Origin: Hirundichthys speculiger
Taxonomy: Eukaryota > Chordata > Actinopteri > Beloniformes > Exocoetidae
Reading direction: 5' to 3'
NCBI GenBank assembly: GCA_018398805.1
Contig: JAGFBZ010000577.1
Coordinates: 1-64,000 of the forward strand
DNA: 64,000 nt
The position numbers and the translations under genes were made by a program. The notes under the pieces were generated by a model. It was given only the letters and a program-made list of their open reading frames with translations, made no database searches and had not been told where the DNA came from. Positions 20,136-35,100 of this stretch are shown here, piece after piece. Positions within the stretch are counted from its first letter, which is position 1; each line of letters begins with the position of its first letter.

Positions 20136-23100
20136 GTATGCTGTAGCACAAATGCTTTGCAGATGAGCCAAAAGAAAAATGATTTTTTTTTTTTTTTTTT
20201 AAATGAGTTGTGTGTCGTTAATTATTAGTCCTTCACTCTGTTATTCTCCCTTTATGTCTTCACTTGCTACTCAGATGAAATCTAAGAAATCTCAACATTT
20301 GGAAAACAAATACAATCATGCAAAACAGAAGCAAAAAAAAAAAGCGATTTAGTGGTAAAGTTAGGAGGGAGATTTCGATTGGTTATTGTGGTTGATTTGT
20401 GATGTTCGCGTGTTTTCATGCATCTGTGGTCTGTTTTTAGTCTTTGAAAATGTCACAATTTCTCTTGTTTGTTCTCTTTCTTCATTTCCTAAAAACAATC
20501 ATTTGGAAATGTATTATTTTAGCCACATTTGTGTGTGTGAGAGAGAGAAAGAGAGAGAGAGGTTTTAAATTTAATCACAGGTGCACTTTTGCTCAATTGG
20601 CAAATTTTCCCAACATGTGTTCTTGAACAAGAAGATTGTGCCAATAGACTGAGCAACACACTTACATTTCCTTATCAACACGAATAGCTTCATTTGATTC
20701 TGGTAGTTATCAGCACACTGTACTAAAGATATGAATCATTTCCATTTACAAAGAAAAATAGTTTCTTTTCAGAAGTATTCAAACTTTAACGGTAATATTC
20801 TCTCCCATGAAGAAAAAGCCTTGGCTTCCTCTTTTTGAGTTCACATTCATCCTTTTCTTTTTCTAGAAAACCATATTCTTGAAGATGTCAACAAATGTGT
20901 AATTGCTCTGCAAGAAGGAGATGTGGACACACTCTTGATCGAACTGCCGGAGCCATTCGGGGCCGAGCTGCTCGTGTGGTCCACATCATTAACGCTGAGA
21001 TGGAAAACTATGAACCCGGGGTCTACACTGAGCGCGTGCTGGAGTCCATCAAGCTCCTGTCTGAGACAGGTTAGTGCACTCCAGTGTAGCAGTGCTGCGT
21101 AAAGAAGCACAGTTAAATTGGATTTTTATTTTTTTTATTTTGAATAACGTGTTTTAGAAACAAAAAATATTATCCCTAATTGTTGGACTGTGCTTGTGTG
21201 AAATATTTTGCTCTGAAGCTTTTTGGCGTGTGCAGCTATTTTGCTGTGAAGTAGCATTCATAAGTACACACACGGTAGTACTTAACTTTAACTTTCTACT
21301 TCAGCTTTGGCGCACAGATACACCCTTACTGGCAGAATACTTTTTCACATTTTGATTAGTGTCTTGCCTTTGACACAAATATTTAAGACCACCTGTGCAC
21401 CCCTCCGACACCTCACTGCACACTGTCAGGGATTATTCTATAACACCCAGATTTTTCTCTTGGACAGAGTCCCATAAGTGACTGACTACTTTTCACCTCA
21501 TAGAAAGGAGCATCAGGTAAACTTTCACAGCTGTATTTGATGAGCAGGTTTGAACTGATATAATGGCAAAATGTATTGTTGATTGATACTCCACAGTATC
21601 AGTATCAGCATCAGTATCAGTATAAGCACTAGTATGCTGTAACTGGTGCTTATATTGAAAAAGTGCAGAGTTATGTTAATAGTCTACGTTTAATGAAAAA
21701 AATAGATATCCTGTTTGTTTCATGAGCTGTAATGTTTGTTGCCAGAATTGTCTGGTGTTTAATAGAGTCCTTTATCCCACCGCCATGCTGACCCAACTAT
21801 AGAGCAATCCTGTTTTTTTAGAGACAAATGTTTTTTTTTGAGGGGGAAAAAAATGAAACATGAAAAGTCAAGTTTATTTCTACAGCATAATTTAAAACAA
21901 GAAATAATAATAAAAACATAGCAAAGCAACATTTTCTACTGAAATTTTAAAAACAATAGTACTATAATAAAACAAAAAATAAAAATGTAAATAAAATATG
22001 AATATCGTGGGTATACACAATAAAAGCCAAGGAATCATGCTCAGGATGGGGTCAAAGGCCAGTGAGAAAAGGTCGTTTTTTAATAATGATATAAAATGAT
22101 CAGAGGTCTGGACAGATCTGATTTTAAAAAGGCAAACTGTTCCACAATCTGGGAGCAACAACAAATCAACTAAAGAAGCTCCATCACCTCTGCTTTTTAA
22201 TTTACATCTTGGAGCTGTCAAAAGCAGCTGGTTGGTTCATCTCAGTGCTCTGACTGGACCATGAAAATTTAAACTGACTAATAAAGTGGCACCATACTGT
22301 TAAGATGCTTAAAAACAAGCAGTAGCATCGTAAAATGGATCCTGAACTGGACAGGAAGCCAGTGAAGGGAAGCCAGCACACGAGTGATATTCTCAGACCG
22401 TTTTCTCCCTGTCAGGAGACGAGCTGTTGTGTTCTGAACAGACGCAGCAGCGACTGTTCCATCCCAACATAGTTGCAATAATCTAGTCGACAGGTAATAA
22501 AGAAATGAATAACTCTCTCAGTCTTTAGTGGGAAGATGGGCCTTCACCTGACTTTAGAGCCCAAGATGAAAAGAATTTGGACCGTCAATTGGACTGTCAT
22601 GTCCATCTAACATGTCTGACTGACCAAAGACAATAATTTCTGTATTGTTCTCAAATTGAGGAAGTTTATCTCCAACTATGAGTTTACTCCCTTAAGACAG
22701 TCCAGCAAAGGTTGTATACAATCAGTCTTTGTCTCTGTATGGGCAAATAAATATGCAAATCATCAGCAAAACAGTAAAAAGCAATGTCCTGCTTCTGAAA
22801 TATAGAGCCCAGAGGAAGCAAAGAGAACTGGACCCAGAACAGAGCCTCGCAGTACGATGCAGCTGAGGAAGATTGGCCCAGATAAACAGAAAAAAAAAAA
22901 CGCCTGTCAGTCAAATATGACCGGAAGCAATTAAGGATTATACCTTTGATGCCCACACGTGTCTAGTTGTGATAATGAAATGTCAGGGTCTACTGTTTCA
23001 AAGGCAGCGTTAAGATCCAAGAGCACCTCAACAGTCATAAGTGACCAGAGTCTTCAGACAGAAGCAGGTCACTGAAAACTCTTAACAGAGCTGTTTCTGT

Positions 23101-26100
23101 GATATGGCACGATTTAAAACAGGCCGGGAAGGGAACCTTGGAAATCGGCCTGGAATTTGATAGAAGAGAATTATCAAGATTTTGCCTTTTTGATCAGGAG
23201 CTGCACAACAGCATGTTTAAAGGCAACTAGAGCAGAACCAGACCTCAGAGATAAATAATCAGGCCAGCCACACATGGCCCTGTGCTGTTAAAGACATCCT
23301 TAAGGAGCCTAGAAGGGACACTGACAGTTTGAAGGCCTCAGGTGCTTCACAATCTTAGTAAAAGAGAACAGAGACACCTACTCAAAATTTTCGAACCCAA
23401 ATCAACATGTAGAAGATGGTGCAGGATCAATGAGAAAATAATCAAAGCTTGTTTTGTTTTTTGATCGATGTAATTTTTTTTTTTTTTTTTGCTGCTTGGC
23501 AGTTGTTTGACAACTCTGCGGTGTTTATTATCATCATCCTAAAGTTAGCATCAAAACCTCTTATTTGTTTCTTCACTTGCTCAACATTTAAGCCACTTTG
23601 TTTGGGACGCTCACCATCTTCCTGCAGCTGTCAGACCCCCTGGCACCGTTGGGACATTTTGCTTAAAGCTCCAAATTGCAACAGGCACATTGAGGTTGTT
23701 GGCACTGTGCCACTACTTGTTTTAGATATAACAGTCCAGGTGTTGACCCAGAAAATAGAACGGTATATTATATTCAGGTCAGGGTAGTATTTTCCACATC
23801 ACTGGCTGCAACACAAAGTCCGAAGCATGATCATTCCACCCCCGTGCCTAACAACTGCAGCGCTGTGTTTAATGACCTTCTGCACCTTCTTTTTCCTCCA
23901 AACTCAGTCTAAATGAGAGCCCAGTAGTCACTTTAAATGATATAAAAACCTTATGGCACCAGATGTTGTGGTGCGCACAGACAAAATGCCTTATTTTTTC
24001 TTTGATGGCTCTGCCTTGAAGATCATCATCTCAAGTATTGTACGTATAGAGTACAGCACTGCATCACTTCTGCTAATTACTCCTGAAGCTCCTTTGCTGT
24101 CAAAAGTGGGGTTTGCCTCTTCAGCAAGTACCTAAATGCATCGTCGTGTTGCATCTCCTTTTTCACATGATTGTATATTTCAAAAATTCTGCCTGAATCT
24201 TTGTTTTTTTTGGACTTAAAATAGACTTAAATGGCTAAATAACAGTAGAGCACCTTCCATGTTTCATATTAGTGCATATTGTATTCAGAAGGCGTCTGAC
24301 AAAGAACAAAAGAGTTTAGTGTTTTTATATTTTGTATCAGAGAGACATTTTCTCTCTTTGATATAGTTCAGCAAATCCCTTTGAAAATGCTCCATCACAA
24401 AGGGCGAACAAAACAAAAACAGAATACAATGAAGTGAGTAATTTACAAATTACCTGTCCAGAGGAACAAAATCTAACAAAGATCCTTCTTTCATAATGAA
24501 AAAACTAGAACACCTTCTGACGTGCAATTGTGGTCTGCACCCACCCCTTGTTCTATTTTTTTTCTCCTCTTTCACCCATCTTTCCCGCCCCAGTTTCTGC
24601 CTCTCCCATTAGAGCCCATTTAGCGAGGCGGTATATCTGTTGTTTCACCCGTTTCTTTCATGTGCCAGGATAATTGAGAGACATAATCAGCTCCCCTCCC
24701 TGTTAGCTGATAAAGTCTCAAACAGCATTAGGTGAGTCACATGTCCTCACAAAGCCATCTGTCTGAGCCTCTCTTCTGACAATCAACTCCACCACAATGG
24801 TCTACTCGTAATACTAGTTATATTGTATCTTAGCCACATTCTCTTCTATTATTGCATCATTTATTCTAATTGTTCATGGTAATTAATTGATGAAGTACAG
24901 TGGCAATATCTCATGGAAATCTAAGGTTAATTTCTTCCACCATAGCCTTGTCACTTGTCACTGCTTAGACGTTATAATTGCGCTGCTGCCGTTCTATTAA
25001 TCCTCCATGGAGCATGGATCTTGTTTCAAGAGTCAGCACCACCCAGAAGAATTATGTCAGCATTACTGAGAACAACAAACGGAGAACTGTTAATGTTGCA
25101 ACATCACATCGATTCCCCAGTGACTCACATTTATCATGTATTTGCTGTTTTTAAGAGTTAAGATGACGACAGAAATCTGAGGGCTTGACCTCACAAACCT
25201 AATCCTAACCCTTACAAAGGGACTTGGTGTTCATGCAGAGATGTTATATAGTTAGAAAGAAAGTCATTAATTATAATCTTTCAACCATTGCAGATGGTTG
25301 TAAAAAAAAAAAATGAAATAAAAATCTTTGAACAAATTGGGCTATATGTACAACAAGTTTTCTGAAATACTTGAAGAGAACAGATTTAGCCTTTCTTCCA
25401 CTGCTGGCACCAGATTCTTGATGACCAAAGACAAAGGAGAAAGAGGAGAGATGCCAAGGCCCAAAAAAAGGACAAATACTTGACACTATTATTTTGAATC
25501 TGGCTCTGTTCTGTCATTGGTGCTGCATGATTTGCAGCCACAGACATGATGGTTTTGTAGAACATGGACTAGGGGTGCATAGTATTGGATATTTGCTGAT
25601 ATTCCAATATTTTTTAAACAGATTTTTGCCAGTTGCCAGTACAGATATTATCCACCTATACTTCTGATGCAATACTTAATACTGACATTAAATCAATATT
25701 AAATTATGATGTCCTTATCGTTATGATGATGGGACTGATGCAAACACATTCTCATAACAAAATGAGAAAACTACTGAAGCTTACTGCAACTTGCATGTAA
25801 ATTCCAGGAGTTTCTGAGTGATGGCTTTTGTCCAGAGTGGTCATGGTTATACTTTTTGGCAGCAGATAGCTGTTTTTTCTGTGGGAGTCCCTTTCTGTTG
25901 CTTGATCTTCACAAATTCCTCGGGCTACTGGGTACTGTGATTTGGACCTCAGGAATCTTTTCTTAGTTATCGTAACTATTGGAGGACATTCCTCTTCCAT
26001 TTTCCATTTGCATTGCAGGAACTACAGCAAAGTCATAGGAGCAGCTTTTATAGGCACTTTCCCCCTTCTAGAGTTGAAAAAGTCAAACTGAAGAGGAACT

Positions 26101-29100
26101 GTCTGTTGAGCAGCTGAGAGTGTTAGATGGGTCAACAGCCTTGTACTTGCGCAACTACATTTATGCATATACTGAAGGCAGACGCCCTCGCAAGCATCCC
26201 TTTCTCACCTCTTAAAAACAATTCAATGTGCTTACAGAGCACAGATTCTCCCTCATGTTGTGGGAACTATTTCACAGGCTGATAACTTTTACACACACTC
26301 TCTTAAGCTTGTTCTTATGCACATACTTTTTCGCGCATGTGCAGGTTTTAGAACTAATAAGATGTCATGTCGTACTGCACAAAGTGAGACAAAATGCAAG
26401 CCAGCACTGCCAAACTGTGTGTTCCTTCCGTCAAATATAGAGGGAAACATAGGGTATATATACCCAGCGGCCGGTCTTTAATTAATTCCTGGAACGCTGC
26501 ATATTCTGTTCCTGCATGTTAACACTTGTTATGAAACAAGTGTTTAATTATGCTGAATGTTATCGCATTTGACATGTTAATGTGAGTGGTCTCAGATTGA
26601 GTAACCTGGTCTTCTCTTCAACGGCGTGTGATCTCCTCTCTCCTGCTTGGTGTATGTCAGGGGTGAAGCACAAATGCATTAAAGAGAAAGATAGTTGCAA
26701 AACACCAGAAAAGACTCTCTGAAGTGAAATAAAACTGATAAAATGACACAGTGATACAAGGCTTTGACTTGGCTATGTTAGCACACAGCCAATACTTTGC
26801 TGTTTCGTGCTAATGTAGCTCTTGCCACTACTTCCTTGTTTTTCCTTTTTTCATTATATATGTAAAAAAACAACCTGACAGATTAAAAAAAACAACACTG
26901 GGGCATGTTATCTCTAAATTCATTATTTCCCCTGGAAATAGTCTTTGAGGTCTGAAAATAAAGTCTACACAGATGCAACAAACAGACCAGTTACATGGCC
27001 TTATTGGTGTATTTTTAATGATTCCGGATGCTAATAGAGATGTTAAGACAGGGAACAAGCAACTGTGTTAGACCAGTGTTTCATTGGTTCCATATTTCTC
27101 TTTGATGAAGTGTTGTTGTGTTTCCCCCCTTCCTGTTTGCCTCTTAGTGGTAGTTGGGGTTTTAAAGAGCTACCATGCACATCTGATCTGGACCATAAAG
27201 CATTTATTGATCCTTGTGAACTTTTGCCTCCCTCTCCCCTCAGTCCTCTCAGACCTGATGTCTATAGATCTGAGAACAGTCAAGGAGAAATCTATAGCTG
27301 GGGGAAAGATGATTAAGTGTAGCTGAACAAAGGGAAAGGATATAGGACCACACACTTTTTAGAGGGGACTGAGTCCAATTAACTAGGTCCTACCAAAGAA
27401 GTCAATAGCTGTCACCAAGGATTTCACTAAGCGATTTGAGCGAGGATTTTAGTGGAATTCATTGATGGGGTCCTCTTTTCTTCCTCGTCTCAGTGGTGTG
27501 CATGTGTTAAACATTTATGCTTTGTGTGTGTGCATGTTTGACATAGATTTTAGTGTTTTTATTTTATTGCCCCTTTGTTTGTGCCCCCAGCAGCCTCCAG
27601 CAATCCCCTCTACTTACTTGTCTTCCTGACAGCTGCCACACCAACGCAACTCTCACCACAACTACAGTACTTGCCCTATGACCTTGTCTCAATTTGCCCA
27701 TCTCTCTCTCGCACATTAAGCGTGGCCAAATTTATGGCGGGACCGAATACAGGCAGCTAAGGCACACTGTGTAAAGCTGAGCCATAGATTCCTGACAGAC
27801 AGTCCCCACATTGGCCTAGGATTGAAGAGTGTCCTTGAGAGGGAGAAAAATCAATAGCCTAATGGGAAAGTGGTTATGACTTCTCTCCCTTTTCCCCTCC
27901 CCCTTCTTCTTCCCTGATAAACTTTTCTCCCCACACTAACACTCCCTGTTTAAACTAATCTATCTCCCAAAAGATGGACACAATTTTAAGTTTATCATTA
28001 ACGTAGTGCCTGCAGAGAGTAGATTAATAAAAAAAAAAAAAAAACTCATATGGTCTGCAGTCAGTGTACTATTTGGAAATGGTAAGTTGATGTTGCTCCT
28101 TATTAAAACATTGTGGTACAGAAAATAGGATTAAGGCAGAGCTTTGCAATGAGTAATAACACATATGCTCACACCGAGTCCCACATGTCACGCCTGTAAA
28201 TCAGTGGATCAAGTGCACTAAAAAGAAATGCAGCTGGGACTAGAGGGATAGCGGTAAAGACACTTCATACTGTCTGCCTCCAAAATGGTAGCCCCGAGGA
28301 CCAGTCTGTTTTTTAGTTTTTAGGTTGTTTTTTTTTTTTTTAATCTTTAATGGAAGAGCCATCTTGGCAACATTAATGGGCACCAATGTGGATAAAGAGT
28401 TTTATTCTTAAAACAGAAACAGGGATGTGAATCTGTGCTCTATTAATATTTAAAAAGCCTTCCTTATATGACCCACAGGTGTACCAAGCCCAGAGTCGGA
28501 TGAGTCACTTTTCAAATCTGTGTCCATTGTTCTAATAATGGGAAAAGAGGTTTTTGCCAGAATGAGAAGCAGATGGCAAACTCAAAGCTTGAAAGGAGAG
28601 GCGGTAAGGTCTCTTAATCAGTGCATAAATAGAGGTGGGAGTTAGATGAGAGTACTGATGAGGAAATTGCAGAGGAGCAGTGCAGAAGGAGAAGGCTGGA
28701 GAAAAAAATTTAGATTTAGACCAGTGGAGAAGACTATGTGTGCATATCGGTTACATAAGTATTAAACCGTGGTTAGACCAAGGAGTTTTTTGAGGCTGTA
28801 AATAAGTCGAAGAGTGACATGAAAAATGGTATAAATTGAGGTTATGTTGTTCAGAGGATATTGGCCGAGAGGATGTCTTTAACAAGCTTGTGTGGGTATC
28901 TCCACAGACGCTTGCTGTTTTGATTTATGAATGTGCAAGGGCAAGTTATACAAAAGGTCAGACTAAGCTGTATTTTCAAAAAAAAAAAAAAAAAAAAGAC
29001 ATTCTGGCCACGTTTCACCACATTCTGTGTTTGTGTGAAACGGGACAAGACACCTTCATGAAAACGTACCCACCCTTCTCATTTTAATCCAGAGTTCGAT

Positions 29101-32100
29101 CTGATTTAACTTTCAGCTGCAGATAGGAAAGCCTCTCTGATGCGCAGCCGGTTTAAACTAGCCCCTCGCTTGGGGAGTACTGTAGTGTTCGAGGATATTT
29201 ACTTTCTTGTTTTGATGACTACACAGTGATGTGATACAAGTAGAGAATAACAGAGACCTTGTTCAGCTGCAGCAAGTGAAAGCAAAAGCATTCATCACAG
29301 TAAAATGTTCAATAAAGAGTTGGACAATTTAGAGTTCAGTGGACTGTTGTTAACCCTGTGGCTATACTGGCTCAAACAGGTTACATGTAAAATACTTCCC
29401 AAATGCTTTCTTCTCCTTTCATGCTTTAGAGCACATCATGGAAGCATTTTTTTTTTTTTTTTATTTCTCATTTCCCTTTATTGATGCCTTTCTGGATACA
29501 GATTTTAAAAATACATTTCCTGTCTTTGACTGATATCTAGAGAGTAACTGCTGCACTGTATTCAGAAATGCAGAGCTAATTATATAGTAGTAACATGTCG
29601 TATCACTGTATTTAATACTTTATCGAAAACAAACTGCCCTTGCAATCTTACACTGAGCACAGCTCACATCCTGGGTATCGATGCTTTCAAACAGCCTTTC
29701 CATTAAACCGTGTCGCATGACGGTAATGGCTCAACAAATAGAGAGGCGTCTCCGGGAAAATTATATAACAGTGTTATTATGAAAAAGAGAAGCACAGCAT
29801 GATCACCTAAAACGTGGAGCTGCACGAAGATACTATGAGATTTTGCAAAAGATGAAAAATACATTTTTAAACATTGTTGGTGCTCTGTATGTAGCCAGCA
29901 GTGTTACAGTTTTTTTTTCAACTGTGTGTGATTTCCAGTCATGTTCAGAACATGCCAAACAATTGGACACAACGATGTGTTTTGTTTTGTTTTTTTTTTC
30001 CTTAAATGTGTTGCAGCTGTAGGTGAACACGGTGGATGGTCCCAGATATTGACCATGCATTCTAGCGCTGTACAGCAAGCAGTCCTCAGAGGGCTTCAGG
30101 TGTTTGTTCAACTGAAGGAAAAGCTTCTACCAAAGTATAAAACATTTTTATAGAGGGTTACAAACAGTGCTCCAGCAATGTTTTTTCCCAGTTGTTTTTT
30201 TTTTTTGATAGAAATAAATCAAAATGTAAACACATCCACTGCCAAATGAAACAGTATATTCCTATAATTGTTGTGAGTTTGTTGATTTACTGATGCAGTA
30301 AAGTATTGATGTTGCACAGGAGACAGATACTGACCTTTCAGTTTAAAAGCTAAAGTATATTTTTCACCCCTTAAAAAAGTCACACTACATTGCTTCGTTT
30401 GATGAAAACTCTTTGCACCTTTCCCGCTAGATGCTCAGTGTGGAATTTGCACTTGGCAACGAAATACTACACTTGTGTGCACAGGAAATTCAATGATCAG
30501 TAAAGTACCAACCCGCGAGACTGCTGCCTGCACCTGTCATGCTCCAGCGAAAAAAGGCCCCGAAATACAAGCCACACTTTACAGATGAAAGAAGTGAAAT
30601 TTATTTAGCAGTGGAAGAAGTCTTAAATAATAACAAAATAATAAGGAAAAAAAAGATGGAAGACACTAAATGAGGTCCAGATGTTCAATTGAAGTGCTTC
30701 ATCCCTTATATTCATCACAATAATTTGGACTTCAGAGGGGATCTGTGGAAATAATTGTGTTAAATCCAGTAATGCAATACTTCAACCACAAAGTGTCATA
30801 GATTATCCATAATAAATATAAAACAGTGTGAATGAGCTCATGTTACCAACATTCCAGGTGTTGTGGCAAAATTCTTGAGCAGACGACTGCCTATCAATAT
30901 AATCTAGTTTACAAAGAGCTGCTTTAAGACTGCCTGGTTAATGTAAGTTCATATGTAATTCCTGTAATTTTAAGGTTGATGCTTCATAGATGATGTAGGT
31001 TGGGCTGTGCATATTGTGTTAAATACATCACAGAGGCAAACCATTTCTCTGCTTTGGGGTTTTAAACATGCATTGTACTTCCATAACTTCTCACTTTAAC
31101 CACACTTAAGCCTAGTGGGTGAAAAAAATCCATTCCTACATGGTCACATTTAATTCCCTTCATCATTTTTCAACTGGAATGAGTGAAATTGCTCCTTACC
31201 ATCAGCAACTTTGCTCATTAAGAGCTCGGAGAACATTTAAATATTTCTATTTAAAACGCCTTCCCAGCAATTCCCCAAAGCCTATTTTATGCTTCTCCAA
31301 TAAGTGGATTAAACTGAATTAAAAATGAAAAGAAAAGAGGAGAGACTTTTTGTAGTGCCTTTTATGTTAGTGAAAAATAGCTTATTTTTGTCAAATAAAT
31401 AAGTACACTGCAGATACACCTTTAGTGTAACTGATTAAGTTTATTTTACATATAAGAGAGACGAATACTACAGAAATATGAATGAAATCACACAGTTGGC
31501 ACTCTGGAGAGAGCTCACTGACCAAGCTGCAGTGCTCTTATTTGTCTTTTTCCATCCGTCCATTCATTAGCCATCTTCTCATCCCAAAAGGATTTTGTCC
31601 GAAATCAATATCTTTACATTTTCTTTAAAAATCCACTTGTACTGATTAATATCTGCTGCTTATTATTTCCAAATCAGCAGCAACATCCAGTGACACCATA
31701 TCGGAAATGCTATATTTTTAATCTGTCCTCTTTCTTGAAATGTTCACCCTTATGTCAGAAACAACTGGAGTAGTGTGGAATATGAAATTAACCAAGGGAA
31801 AAAAAACTGCAGATTTGACACTTAGTTTTACTATTGTATCGTATTTCAGACACAAAGCCCAAGGTTTTTCCTGATTTGTCTCATCAACTTATTTTCATTT
31901 GTTAATACACAGCAGTTTGTAGATTTCAGGCCTCCACCACATTCTGAAAAAAAGTTGGGACAATGAAGCTTTTCCAACTTTGTTTCTCACAAACACATCG
32001 TTGGCTGTGCAACGGTACAGCGTTGCTACAGAGTCAGAACTGCAGGTGGACTTGTGAAGTACCCATAATTCTCTTCTTCCTCAGCCTCGCCATTGTAATG

Positions 32101-35100
32101 TGTGCAGGGTCCGGTTCTCCATTGAAAAATACACAGATGTCTTTGAAAAAAGTGTCATTTTGACGGCAGCATACAGTCTGTTGTCCTGAACTCTAAAAGT
32201 ACTTTTCTGCACTGACGCAACCCGATACCATTGCAGAGGCTGCTTTTGGACTTTGGCAACAATCGGTACTGCCACTTTTGTCTTCAGCCACATAGTGTCC
32301 ACATCTTCCAAGAAAAGGTCTGAATTATTGATACATCTGATGACAGTACAAACTTTGACTGTATGAAGGTCCATCCCAGATGCCTCGTAGCCCAGAGAGA
32401 TTGGCACCGCCTCTGAAAAAGGCAATATAAGGTTCGTTTTATCCACAGTCACATATTGTGGCATTTGTGAATGCAGCTCCATGTATTAGGTGTCCCAACA
32501 CGAACTGTTTCCCATGTGGTCATATCAGCTTTGATGAATGATCATTTTGATGCGACGCTGTCTCAGGCATCAGAAATCACTGGTGTTCAGTTTTAACTTC
32601 CACCATTGCTCTTTACACACTTAAAGATGTGTGTTTTTGCTTTTTTTCACATTACTAAACCTGCATTGCCCCATTCCAGTTTTTTTTCTGTTGTGGGGAT
32701 GTGTTTTATTGCAGATTGTAAAACATTTCTCTATATTTTTGGAGTTGGAGGCATTTGTACTTTAATATTTACAGTAGGTGGAAAATGTCTGTCAGGGTAA
32801 ACCATTGCTTTCTTTATGGTATTCATAGGACAATTATCGTGACACAACAGGAGATCACCTAGAACGGTAGCCTGTTAAATATCGAAACATTTAGCGGGGT
32901 TTCTTGAATATAAAAGTGATGTCTATTCACATTCAGCACCATTGATTTGAAACACGCAAACAGCAAAAAGCTCCTCCATCAATTCTCTCTCTCTCTCTAG
33001 TTGATACCGACAACAAAACCAACCATTTTTATGGTCAATAGAGACATTTCTTTTGTTCAGTGGCTTTTGTTTGGCTTTAAGAACTATGATGATTTTTTTT
33101 TCCATTCATCAGTGCTCTGATTTGACTGTCTGGGCTTCAGTGTTAGCAATACAGCAGCCCACATAGCCATCTTCCAGATTAGTTATGCATGCACATAAAC
33201 TGCCTACCTACATTTTTATATGCCAAATGGTTCACAACCAGTCTGTGACAATCAGACTGTGTCTACAAGGGAATCATTTAAAGGCTCAGTGTGACATTTT
33301 CCTCCCTTCTAAAACTGTAGCACTAGAAAATGTGAAAACAAGTTGTGATCATGTCCTCAAACAAAAGAAATGAAAGTCTTGAGATTTACAATTTCATTGT
33401 GACATTTCCCGTTTTCTAATTGATAACCTTTCACTCATAGAAAGAAGCAGATAACAAGCATGCTCAATTTGTTTTATCTATTTATTTCTCTACCTTCCTT
33501 TTTTTTTCTCCACAGTTATGCCCCGTTTTGCTGAACAGGTGGAGGTAGCTATTGAGGCACTCAGCACAAACCCCCCGCAGGCCTTTGAGGAGAATGAGTT
33601 CATTGATGCATCCCGTTTGGTGTACGATGGCGTCCGCGACATCAGGAAAGCTGTCCTCATGATAAGGGTACGTCCCTACTTGCTCCCAAGGAGTAAAAGC
33701 TGAACACTCTCTGACATTCATTTAGATGGATTAAATTCTGGGCCACGATTGATTTGTTCCTGCCATCAGCTCTTTTTCAAAAAAAAAAGTGACTGCTTAT
33801 TCTCGTAATGAAGACATCTAAACAATTTGTTCATTTTAAAAGTATTACTAAACAGTCAGTTGTGATGTATTTTATGCCACGTACAATTACTTCAGCATAT
33901 ATTTAATGGTGTTTTTCAGTGAGATTATTCATTTAAAAGTATAACTACTGAGATCAACCATGACTCAACACAAATCTGTCAGACATGTGTAATGTATCTT
34001 GAGTACTGTTTTGTCCAGGAAACTTAGCTATTGGTTGACACACTGTAGATGGTGGTAGAAAAACATAATTGAAATCTATCCGTCAGATCGTTTGTACAGA
34101 GCTTGATGTACACTTTAGAGCTTGTCCTGATAAAAATGCATTACAACAACAAGATGCTAGCAGCAGCTACAGCCTCACATACCCACTTTTAAAGTATTTA
34201 AATTTTTCACAGAAACTGGCCCTCCTCTTTTTAACATATAATTCATTTATTCAACTTTATGCAGGCTGGAAGGTTTCCCAGTGCAGCTCTGGAAAAAATC
34301 TAATTATGGAAAATAATTTGTTGTTGGTAAATAATGTAAAACAGGCAGCTTTGAACTGCCCGGGACCAGCTGGCTTCATAATCCCATCCAAGTTCAATTA
34401 CTTTCTGAGGAAACAACTTTGGAAGATCTGTGCTTTCTCTGTTGTTTGAGTCCATCATACAGATAGCGAATGTTGGTGCCACAAGTAATGGTTCCCTCTC
34501 TCTCTTTCTCTGTAATTTTCTCCTACTTAAACCAAGCAATATCTCCTTTAGAATTTTTACAGCACAAATCTCATGAGAAGTCAGTGGATTAAGAATCTAA
34601 TTCTCTGCAGTGTTTAAAATGTGAAGCAGGTCTTGAGGAAAAAAAGTAAAGTTATAATGAAAAATTTCAAAAACAGTTTTGCAACCTGGCCTCTGTTTAC
34701 CCACATGCATGCCTGCACGCACAACAGTGCAGCTGAATCGAGAAGCAAGTATTGAACAGAAGAAAACATGAATGAAATTCCATAGTAATTTAAGACTGTA
34801 ACATTACCAATAGCACATGCATTTGATCCATCTGTCAAGATTAAAAAAGAAACAAAGATATTCATTATACAGAGAGTTAAGAAGAAAAATGAAAGCCAGT
34901 CCAGAGTTCAAATGAATGAAATGAAATGAATGAATGAAAGTCAGCTGCATAAATGGGTTCATGCTATTTCATGTACCACTGAAACGCTGGGATGTATTCT
35001 GAGAATCTAAGACCCTTGGGTTTAAAGGTTTATCAGATACAAAATCCTCAACAGGGGTTTATGGTGAGGTAGCAGGATTTTTACAAGCTTGTAAAATTTT

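Larger units (their letters stand above)
21070..33515 (+). other. 12.4-kb CTNNA2 intron
   Basis: Holds an L2-type LINE (21850-23400), a repeat remnant near 23570-24200, Tc1-like sequence at 31930-32480, a degenerate CAGTAT repeat (21594-21640) and many A/T runs. No exon or nested gene is supported between 24.2 and 31.9 kb; that part is unremarkable AT-rich DNA. Confidence 0.5.

Noticed and set aside
20386..20626. GA-rich stretch near 20540 as a regulatory GAGA site
   Set aside because: Simple-sequence repeat typical of introns; no other support.
21594..21640. CAGTAT repeats as a CRISPR-like array
   Set aside because: Short contiguous units without spacers in a vertebrate intron; an ordinary microsatellite.
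32081..32482. 133-codon - strand frame as a gene
   Set aside because: Coincides with transposon-derived DNA of the Tc1-like family; no intact transposase core.
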